DNA of 36,100 bases from CAYWMQ01 sp964459635 (GTDB taxonomy: Bacteria; Patescibacteriota; Minisyncoccia; Phycocordibacterales; UBA12088): NCBI GenBank assembly GCA_964459635.1, contig CAYWMQ010000008.1:1-36100 (forward strand), in the 5' to 3' direction. The translations under genes and the position numbers were made by a program. Below the pieces are notes generated by a model that saw nothing but the letters and a program-made list of their open reading frames with translations, ran no database searches and had not been told where the DNA came from. Shown in pieces: positions 7,862 to 13,386 of this stretch. How positions within the stretch are numbered: the first letter of the stretch is position 1; every line of letters begins with the position of its first letter.

Positions 7862-9145
7862 ATGGCTGTAAGTCAAGCAATTCTCGGGATGAACGCCCGC
7901 AACTTCCTCTACATCCGCCGTCTCAACAAGCGGTCGGCCAAGGAACGTGCGGACGATAAGCTTGCGACGAAGCAGCGGTTGCTTGCAGAGGGCGTGCCCA
8001 CCACGGGGCTTCTCGCCGCGTTTACACATTTCACGGAGGTCCGAGCGTTTGACTGGACGGCGCTTCCAAGCGACTTTGTGGTAAAGCCCGCACGCGGCTA
8101 CGGCGGAGAAGGGATCATAGTGGTACGGAAGTGGGACGGCAAGCAGGGTGTCCGTGTAGGCGGAGGAACCTTAGGCGTGCATGAGTTGGAACAGCATATG
8201 TTCGATATCTTGGATGGGGCGTACTCAATGGACCATCTGGGCGATAGCGCGTTCATCGAAGAACGCCTGGTGGTGGCGGGTACGCTAAAGAAACTCTCCG
8301 CGGGTGGTGTGCCCGACATACGCGTCATTGTAGCGGAACGTGTGCCCGTGATGGCTATGCTGCGGCTTCCGACTGAGGCGTCCGGCGGCAAGGGCAACCT
8401 GCAGCAGGGTGCGGTGGGAGTGGGTATAGACATGCGCACGGGCATTACCACGTACGGTGTGTACTACAAGCATCCGGTCGTGCACCTGCCCGGCACGAAA
8501 ACAAAGGTACGCGGCATCAAGGTGCCGCAGTGGGACACCATACTCAGTATTGCGGCGCGAGCGCAGGAGGCGTCGGGCTTGGGCTTTGCCGGTATCGATA
8601 TTGTGCTCGACGAGCACAGGGGCCCGCTCGTGCTTGAAGTGAATGCGCGGCCCGGGCTAAAGATACAGCTTGCGAACAGAACATCGCTCCGCACGCGGCT
8701 TGAGCGGGTGGGTGGCATGTCGGTGAGCTCGCCCGAGCGCGGGGTGGAGCTCGCAAAGAAGCTTTTTGCGGAGGACACGCTTGCCGATGTACCCGAAGAA
8801 ACGAACGTTCTGCACGTAATAGAAAAAGTGACACTCTTCGGACAAAACGGCAAGAAAGTTGTCCAAGCCAAAATAGACACGGGAGCATGGCGCACCGCGC
8901 TCGACCACGAGCTTGTGCGCGAGCTCGGGCTCGACCCGCACCACCAGAAGGTGCGCATACGAAGCGGCTCGGGTGAGCAGGAGCGGCATACTGTGCGTCT
9001 CACCATGCGGCTGCGCAACAAAGAGATAGAGACAGTGGCAAGCTACAACGACAGGCGGCATATGCGCTTCCCGCTCATCATCGGCCGTCGCGACCTCAAG
9101 GGTTTTCTCGTAGACCCGACCGTGTATCCGGAGGATGTTACATAA
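7862..9145 (+). CDS. RimK-like ATP-grasp ligase fused to a retropepsin-like protease
   Basis: This 427-aa protein has two domains. Residues 1 to about 290 are an ATP-grasp ligase of the alpha-L-glutamate ligase-like family: GMNARNFLYIRRLN near the start, the ATP loop FVVKPARGYGGEGI at about 72-85 and the Mg-binding EVNARPGL. From about residue 315 comes the domain called ATP-dependent zinc protease or retropepsin-like: IDTGA with the catalytic-type Asp339, and IIGRRDLKGFLVDP near the end. In other bacteria these domains are usually separate genes of one cluster. Start ATG 7862 is 10 nt after the 7TM stop; an in-frame TTG at 7853 is possible. The likely chemistry is ATP-dependent amino-acid ligation to a peptide tail; the substrate is unknown. 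Confidence 0.85.
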   Translation: MAVSQAILGMNARNFLYIRRLNKRSAKERADDKLATKQRLLAEGVPTTGLLAAFTHFTEVRAFDWTALPSDFVVKPARGYGGEGIIVVRKWDGKQGVRVGGGTLGVHELEQHMFDILDGAYSMDHLGDSAFIEERLVVAGTLKKLSAGGVPDIRVIVAERVPVMAMLRLPTEASGGKGNLQQGAVGVGIDMRTGITTYGVYYKHPVVHLPGTKTKVRGIKVPQWDTILSIAARAQEASGLGFAGIDIVLDEHRGPLVLEVNARPGLKIQLANRTSLRTRLERVGGMSVSSPERGVELAKKLFAEDTLADVPEETNVLHVIEKVTLFGQNGKKVVQAKIDTGAWRTALDHELVRELGLDPHHQKVRIRSGSGEQERHTVRLTMRLRNKEIETVASYNDRRHMRFPLIIGRRDLKGFLVDPTVYPEDVT

Positions 9146-9150
9146 GGCGA

Positions 9151-9272
9151 GTAGAAAGTAGNNNNNNNNNNNNNNNNNNNNNNNNNNNNNNNNNNNNNNN
9201 NNNNNNNNNNNNNNNNNNNNNNNNNNNNNNNNNNNNNNNNNNNNNNNNNNNNNNNNNNNNNGTAGAAAGTAG
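9151..9272. repeat. Heptamer repeat flanking an assembly gap
   Basis: GTAGAAAGTAG occurs immediately left (9151-9161) and right (9262-9272) of the N run. It is the inverse complement of the CTACTTT unit before ftsE. The gap is therefore probably a collapsed heptamer array whose true length is unknown. Confidence 0.75.
9162..9261. other. Assembly gap 1 (100 N)
   Basis: Exactly 100 N, a placeholder length. It lies between the ATP-grasp/protease gene and the exported protein at 9409. No coding frame is interrupted on either side. Confidence 0.95.
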
Positions 9273-9343
9273 AGGGGGACGAACAAAAAGAAACTTAGTA
9301 TCTTTTTTGCTCCGTAGCCTTGGCGGTGGGTGAGAGTGCCACA

Positions 9344-9381
9344 CGCATGGCTTTGCGTGTAAGCGAGCCATGCGCTAGTAT
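9344..9381 (+). promoter_or_regulatory. Promoter with a 9-bp dyad (operator candidate)
   Basis: CGCATGGCT (9344-9352) and AGCCATGCG (9366-9374) form perfect arms around a 13-bp spacer. A weak -35 (TTGCGT, 9353-9358) lies in the spacer and the -10 box TAGTAT (9376-9381) starts 1 nt after the right arm. A bound regulator would block RNA polymerase. Transcript hairpin formation is unlikely because the dyad lies upstream of the predicted start. Confidence 0.55.
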
Positions 9382-9408
9382 GGTGCGGGGAAAAAATAGG
9401 AGGAATAA

Positions 9409-10107
9409 GTGAATAAACTACTGGCTGCCTTTGTGGGAATACTGCTTCTCGGGTGTTCGACCGCGTACGCGGCAGATCCATATGAGCCCGGCTCCTGGAG
9501 CATGTCGCTCGATATGCAGTCACCCTTTGCGCTTACCGGAGACTTTTGCTCCGGCAATGATCGTGGCTGTGACAATGACCCGCCCTTGCGGGGCAAAATG
9601 CTTCGCACCGGCACGCTCGGCGTGGCGTACCATCTGCCCGACATCTTTGGCGCAGAGCCGGTCTTTGGCGTGAGCGCCGCCGCACGACTCGCCGCATGGA
9701 AGGGTCACACGCGCTGGAACCACAACGTGGCGGAGGGAAGACAGGAGGGTGTCAAAGACGGCTACTTTCAGACGCTCACCGCCGAGGTAGGGCCGCAGCT
9801 CCATATACGGCTTGCTGACTTGGGAGACGGTGATGGTGTGTACCTTGAGCCGGCATTGCTACTCGGCGCATCATACCTTGATGTGCACGCCGCAGTGGGG
9901 CCTGCAGCAGGGAATGGCGTGTACCCGACCGCGGCCACAGAGATCGCGCTCACTGTACGCAGAGGAGCGTGGGCCGTGGGGCCTGTCTATACCGCGCGCA
10001 TGTTCCCGACGTTTGAGCTTCCAAACGACGAGGATGTGCAGGGCTCTACGCGTATAGGTGATATGGTCACCCATGCCGCCGGTCTCCGGATCTCGTACTC
10101 TTTCTGA
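9409..10107 (+). CDS. Exported beta-strand-rich protein, beta-barrel-like C-terminus
   Basis: This 232-aa protein begins with GTG 9409, set by an AGGAGG site 5 nt upstream. The N-terminus is a signal peptide; LLLGCS around Cys16 could be a lipobox, while AYA-AD offers signal peptidase I cleavage. The mature part is rich in alternating Gly/aromatic strands (LGVAYHLPDI, YLEPALLLGASYLDV, GLRISYSF) and ends in Phe, as outer-membrane beta-barrels do. Two cysteines (FCSGNDRGC) may pair. I do not recognise the family. It stands alone between a dyad-controlled promoter and a terminator. Confidence 0.7.
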   Translation: MNKLLAAFVGILLLGCSTAYAADPYEPGSWSMSLDMQSPFALTGDFCSGNDRGCDNDPPLRGKMLRTGTLGVAYHLPDIFGAEPVFGVSAAARLAAWKGHTRWNHNVAEGRQEGVKDGYFQTLTAEVGPQLHIRLADLGDGDGVYLEPALLLGASYLDVHAAVGPAAGNGVYPTAATEIALTVRRGAWAVGPVYTARMFPTFELPNDEDVQGSTRIGDMVTHAAGLRISYSF

Positions 10108-10114
10108 CGCTTCT

Positions 10115-10140
10115 ACGAGCCCCTACGGGGGCTCGTGCCA
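10115..10140 (+). terminator. Rho-independent terminator after the exported protein
   Basis: Perfect 9-bp stem ACGAGCCCC / GGGGCTCGT, loop TACG, followed by a T-containing tail (GCCATTTTG), 8 nt after the stop codon. Confidence 0.7.
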
Positions 10141-10209
10141 TTTTGTTTGAGCGTAAGTCGCGGGGGTGGTAGTGTAGAGGCGGAGTACATAGGACGGAGT
10201 GCCCTTTGG

Positions 10210-10647
10210 ATGGTGCGTTTTCCGCAGTCGGGCTTTGTGGTGCTGCTTGAACTGGAACGACACTGTCGTACCTACGTGGTTGCCGAGGACGAGAAAGTTG
10301 CAGAAGCATGTCTCGCATACGCAAGTACGCCGGGCCGCTACATTTGGCTTGTGTACTATGCAGGTGTGCATGATACGGGCATGGTGCTGACAGGTTCGTT
10401 TGCCCAGGCGCTGTGTGCGCACTTCGAGGTGGAGCACATAGCCCTTGAGGTACTCACGCACCTGTCACCTGCGGAGCTCTATGAGCGAGCCTGCGTACTG
10501 GCGGAGTACGAAGGCCGGCCAAAGCCTGCTGAGCCGCAGTCTATGACGGGCAACCATGTGCTCGCGTCATTTGTGCGACGACCGAATGTGAAGCACGAGA
10601 AGACCGTTATCGCCTTTCGTCCGAGAAAAAAAAGCGAGGATGCCTAG
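10210..10647 (+). CDS. Hypothetical protein (145 aa)
   Basis: I do not recognise this protein. From ATG 10210 (MVRFPQSGFVVLLELERH) it is 145 aa with a mixed alpha/beta pattern and a basic C-terminal tail (FRPRKKSEDA). No signal peptide or membrane segment is seen. The frame is open from GTG 10135, but that start lies inside the preceding terminator, so a later start is preferred; a GGACGGAG stretch about 12 nt upstream of 10210 may serve as ribosome site. A terminator follows the stop directly. Confidence 0.6.
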   Translation: MVRFPQSGFVVLLELERHCRTYVVAEDEKVAEACLAYASTPGRYIWLVYYAGVHDTGMVLTGSFAQALCAHFEVEHIALEVLTHLSPAELYERACVLAEYEGRPKPAEPQSMTGNHVLASFVRRPNVKHEKTVIAFRPRKKSEDA

Positions 10648-10675
10648 GAGCGTGCAGCAATGCATGCTCTTTTTT
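10648..10675 (+). terminator. Rho-independent terminator
   Basis: GAGCGTGCA / TGCATGCTC stem (one G-T pair), loop GCAA, followed by TTTTTT, directly after the TAG of the preceding gene. A near copy occurs at 11837-11864. Confidence 0.85.
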
Positions 10676-10686
10676 CCATCGGCTTG

Positions 10687-10739
10687 CTTCGTCCGCCACC
10701 TGTCTGCCGGCAGGTGGCTCGCTACAGCGACGAAGGCGG
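10687..10739. repeat. REP-like palindromic element
   Basis: Nested dyads: outer arms CTTCGTC (10687-10693) and GACGAAG (10729-10735), inner arms CCACCTG (10696-10702) and CAGGTGG (10711-10717) around TCTGCCGG. The TGCCGGCAGG core resembles palindromes that recur between genes in Parcubacteria. Only one copy lies in this window. Confidence 0.5.
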
Positions 10740-10799
10740 GTCCTTGCTTTAACTCGCGATTCATGCTCTAATGAGCACGGTTCAATAGGAGGAGGCTTC

Positions 10800-11678
10800 A
10801 TGCAATACGCATTCCACTTGTTCTTGGGGTGCCGAGAAGACGACAAAGGTAGGCAAATACGTGTGCCGCATTTGGGAAAAAAAACTCCCGGCTGTGAGCT
10901 TATATACGCACGTATTAACGGAGAAGGTGCATGGGTATCGTCCACGCGAGACAAGGCTCATGTAACGCATGTCCGCACCGAGCTTACCGACGAGGAAGTG
11001 AACGGGATACTTCTCACCTTTCAGCTAACCCACACAGGTGACAGGCGTTCCGCCATTCGCACAGGTGTCTCGCCCGCCGTGCTTCAGCAATGGAGCGTAG
11101 AGGAAAACGGCGTTGCGGTGCCGGTCGTGAAGTGTAGACGCAACGCGAATGTCTTCGCTTCGCATGTGGACAGGCTCGGCTACGTGCACCCGTTTTGCCC
11201 AAAAGAGTCACGCAAGGCGGTTCAAGCAACATCGGCTGCGGAGCCACGCGACATTTTCCATGTCTACTACAGCACTGAGGATGGCACCTTGCGCCCCGGT
11301 GCTTCCCGTGAGAAAGCCGAGCGCGTCCTTATCGCTTTTGCACGTGGACGTGAGCTGCTCTGGCAGGCGGCGAGCGGCAACAGCTTTCGGTTGTACGGTG
11401 CCCCGGGCGTAGATCCGGCAACCGACGCTGACGCAGAGCTGTTGCAAAGAACGTTTGGGCTCAACCCCGGCGACCTAGCGCCTGCCGATACTCTCACGAT
11501 GAGCCCGCGTGCGCTCTGGCGTCTTGCGTTTACACTGGACCGCAAGCCGCACGTCTCGTGTGCTAAGAGCGGCAAGCTTGCTATTGCCGTGGGATTGGAG
11601 GAGTTTGCGGCCCTTGTACCTCCCACGGCACACATCATTACGCTTTTTTCCCACGAATCGCGTGTGGCACAGACGTAA
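10800..11678 (+). CDS. Hypothetical protein (292 aa)
   Basis: I do not recognise the family. ATG 10800 is preceded by AGGAGG about 6-9 nt upstream. The protein is soluble with mixed alpha/beta character and no signal peptide. The first half (MQYAFHLFLGCREDDKG) and second half (DIFHVYYSTEDGTLRPG) both open with an aromatic-rich strand, so it may hold two related domains. FRLYGAPGVD with LLQRTFGL is faintly like the C-terminal part of the protein at 2643-3587. It is a single-gene unit between a Shine-Dalgarno leader and a terminator. Confidence 0.65.
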   Translation: MQYAFHLFLGCREDDKGRQIRVPHLGKKTPGCELIYARINGEGAWVSSTRDKAHVTHVRTELTDEEVNGILLTFQLTHTGDRRSAIRTGVSPAVLQQWSVEENGVAVPVVKCRRNANVFASHVDRLGYVHPFCPKESRKAVQATSAAEPRDIFHVYYSTEDGTLRPGASREKAERVLIAFARGRELLWQAASGNSFRLYGAPGVDPATDADAELLQRTFGLNPGDLAPADTLTMSPRALWRLAFTLDRKPHVSCAKSGKLAIAVGLEEFAALVPPTAHIITLFSHESRVAQT

Positions 11679-11699
11679 GCAGTGTCCTTTCGTACATAC

Positions 11700-11735
11700 G
11701 CCGCTCGACGACACACTGTCGGGCGGCACTTTTTT
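11700..11735 (+). terminator. Rho-independent terminator
   Basis: Stem GCCGCTCGAC (11700-11709) / GTCGGGCGGC (11718-11727) with one T-G pair and an 8-nt loop, followed by ACTTTTTTAT. It closes the gene ending at 11678. Confidence 0.8.
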
Positions 11736-11836
11736 ATGGGCGCTGCACGGGCAAATGTGCGAACGTGTGCATGTTTGTGCACGTAAACGCAGCTGCGCAT
11801 GAGTATCGGCACCAGCGAGGCTCTACAGGGCCACTA

Positions 11837-11870
11837 CGAGAGCATGCACCAATGCATGCTCTCGTTTATT
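11837..11870 (+). terminator. Terminator-like hairpin, near copy of 10648-10669
   Basis: Perfect 12-bp stem CGAGAGCATGCA / TGCATGCTCTCG with loop CCAA and tail TTTATT. It differs at only two of 22 core positions from the terminator at 10648. No gene precedes it directly: between 11736 and 11836 I see only a weak hairpin around 11762-11783. Confidence 0.6.
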
Positions 11871-11930
11871 GCCAGCTTGTTGCGTCTGCGCGTCGGCTTG
11901 TGTATCGTGCGGTGAGAGGAGGACCAGGAC

Positions 11931-12284
11931 ATGAGTGCCAGGCACTATATACCGCTGCTCTATCGGCCGTTTGAGAGGACTATCGAATGCGCTAAGCATG
12001 AAGGGACAGCAAACGTCGTCCTGTGGTTTGACGAAGCTCACAAGGGCGGCTACAAATGGCGATACTTCACACGGGCGTTCACGCGGCCGCCGAGTGATTT
12101 CTGGACTCAGGTCATAACGTGTCTGGAGGACCATTTTGGGCTTCCGAAGGGCAGCGACCTCTCCATTCTCTGCACCCCGCCCGGAAAGCTTGTGGCACGA
12201 GGTCAGGCGCACGCGGCTCTGTTTGACCGTACGTACGTGACGCCTACGGGCCTTAGCCACACGCACCACCTTGTACAAGCTGCG
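11931..12284 (+). CDS. Hypothetical protein, 3' end lost in gap 2
   Basis: ATG 11931 follows a GAGGAGG site with an 8-nt spacer. At least 118 residues are visible (MSARHYIPLLYRPFERTIE onward) before the N run; the C-terminus is missing. No signal peptide or membrane helix is seen and I do not recognise the family. It has the same style as the preceding two genes: strong Shine-Dalgarno site, single gene, terminator upstream. Confidence 0.6.
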
Positions 12285-12384
12285 NNNNNNNNNNNNNNNN
12301 NNNNNNNNNNNNNNNNNNNNNNNNNNNNNNNNNNNNNNNNNNNNNNNNNNNNNNNNNNNNNNNNNNNNNNNNNNNNNNNNNNNN
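12285..12384. other. Assembly gap 2 (100 N)
   Basis: Placeholder gap. It hides the 3' end of the gene at 11931 and the 5' part of tRNA-Gln. The right-hand contig begins exactly with a 55-nt sequence that recurs at 12493, so the break is probably caused by that repeat. Confidence 0.95.
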
Positions 12385-12437
12385 TAGGACCCAGGTTTCT
12401 GGCACCTGTTATCTAGGTTCGAGTCCTAGTCCGGCAG
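12385..12437 (+). tRNA. tRNA-Gln(CUG), 5' part lost in the gap
   Basis: From the D-loop to the discriminator base the cloverleaf is clear: anticodon arm CAGGT-TTCTGGC-ACCTG with anticodon CTG (12399-12401), variable loop TTAT, T-arm CTAGG-TTCGAGT-CCTAG, acceptor 3' strand TCCGGCA and discriminator G. A72 and G73 fit glutamine identity (weak U1-A72 pair, G73). CCA is not encoded. The 5' acceptor and D-stem would lie in the N run. Confidence 0.85.
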
Positions 12438-12492
12438 CACAGCACATTACTTGGAAACATACGTGTCCCCGTTTCACTCGCTCGCTTGTCTG

Positions 12493-12547
12493 TAGGACCC
12501 AGGTTTCTGGCACCTGTTATCTAGGTTCGAGTCCTAGTCCGGCAGCA
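12493..12547 (+). repeat. Duplicated 3' part of tRNA-Gln (att-like direct repeat)
   Basis: This 55-nt sequence is identical to 12385-12439, 108 bp downstream. The bases before it do not form a tRNA 5' half, so this copy is a fragment, as expected for an attachment site left by an element integrating at the tRNA 3' end. The repeat length equals a common assembler k-mer (55), so a graph artefact must be excluded. Confidence 0.75.
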
Positions 12548-12552
12548 GCCAT

Positions 12553-12685
12553 GTGAGACCTACCGAGACGGCTAAAATTGCCGTTTCGGTTAAAGAGTTC
12601 TGAGAACCAGTCATGGGCTCGAACCCGAAGGAAAATCACAGGTACTATTCCGAAGAATTGCATACCCGGTGAGTCCGGCATCCAG
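12553..12685 (+). ncRNA. Hairpin-rich stretch, possible structured RNA
   Basis: Successive dyads are visible: a 10-bp stem near 12559-12585 (CCGAGACGGC / GCCGTTTCGG), GTTC-TGA-GAAC, GGG-CTCGAA-CCC, ATTC-CGA-AGAAT and CCGG-TGAGT-CCGG, followed by a strong terminator. There is no open reading frame. AGTCCGGCA (12672-12680) repeats the tRNA acceptor end. I do not recognise a known RNA family; it could instead be recombination-site DNA. Confidence 0.3.
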
Positions 12686-12720
12686 ACGAAAAAACCACCG
12701 TTGATCGGTGGTTTTTTCGT
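12686..12720 (+). terminator. Strong rho-independent terminator
   Basis: Perfect 15-bp stem (ACGAAAAAACCACCG and its complement) with loop TTGAT, carrying an internal A6/T6 tract. It ends transcription from the tRNA side and insulates the mobile island. Confidence 0.9.
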
Positions 12721-12734
12721 GGTCTGATTTAAGT

Positions 12735-12740
12735 TAAAAT
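12735..12740 (+). promoter_or_regulatory. -10 box of the island's first gene
   Basis: TAAAAT ends 9 nt before ATG 12750, giving a leaderless arrangement directly after the terminator. Confidence 0.5.
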
Positions 12741-12749
12741 GAAGAAACC

Positions 12750-13373
12750 ATGATTTTTATGCGCCACTCAAAATATAAGAAATTACTGCTGGTGATTTTT
12801 GGCGCATTCCTTCTGTTGGGTGCAGGGCTGTTCATTTTAGGAAGACAGCAACAGACCGCAACGATTGAGGATGTCACAGAACTTCCAGCCTTGTTTGATG
12901 AAGCTCCGCAAGCTACGACAACAACTATGGATGCCGCAGAGTCTGTGGCAACGAGCAGTCCTACAAAAATGGTAGCGCCGATAGATACTGTTGCCGAATT
13001 CGTATGCGATAAGGGCATTCCTGACCCTAGTCCCGATATCGAGTCGCCCATAACGCGCGAGATCGTAGTCAAGGCCATCGAGGCGAGGTACAAATTATTT
13101 CTACATGCGCCTATCGATTGCATCCGCACCTATTTCCTTTCCGTAGCTGAAAGTGAAATAGAGGCAAGCCAGCTCAAGAGCTTGTCCGACGAGCAACTAT
13201 TGGAGCTCGCTCGCGGCATGGCGGTATTCTTCGACCAGCCGGACAGGGAACGCATGTTCAAGCCGACTACCATATGGAACATAAACGGACGGGAGTTGAT
13301 GATTACCGAAATGACAGATGGTTCAAGTAGTGGCCATTGGAACGCCAGATACGTAAATCAGATGTGGTGGTAA
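12750..13373 (+). CDS. Membrane-anchored hypothetical protein of the mobile island
   Basis: This 207-aa protein has a basic N-terminus (RHSKYKK), one membrane helix around residues 11-30, a low-complexity Thr/Ala linker to about residue 80 and a globular extracytoplasmic domain with two cysteines (FVCDKG, DCIRTYF) that may pair. The C-terminal region contains a beta hairpin (WNINGRELMITEMTDG). I do not recognise the family. ATG 12750 is favoured by the -10 spacing; ATG 12759 is possible. Base composition is lower in GC than the flanks. The next gene starts 13 nt after the stop, so the two are probably one operon. Confidence 0.7.
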   Translation: MIFMRHSKYKKLLLVIFGAFLLLGAGLFILGRQQQTATIEDVTELPALFDEAPQATTTTMDAAESVATSSPTKMVAPIDTVAEFVCDKGIPDPSPDIESPITREIVVKAIEARYKLFLHAPIDCIRTYFLSVAESEIEASQLKSLSDEQLLELARGMAVFFDQPDRERMFKPTTIWNINGRELMITEMTDGSSSGHWNARYVNQMWW

Positions 13374-13386
13374 TCCTGTACCCGTG

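Noticed and set aside
12385..12437. Reading the tRNA fragment as tRNA-Leu(UAG)
   Set aside because: TAGGACCCAG looked like a leucine anticodon arm, but the 5-bp CAGGT/ACCTG stem around TTCTGGC, the 4-nt variable loop, A72 and G73 give a complete class I tRNA-Gln(CUG).
12385..12547. CRISPR array
   Set aside because: Only two copies of the repeat exist, they are tRNA sequence, and no cas genes are present.
12601..12685. A second tRNA or tmRNA end (GGGCTCGAACCC, GTCCGGCATCCA)
   Set aside because: No proper T-stem, anticodon arm or matching 5' acceptor could be built on either strand.
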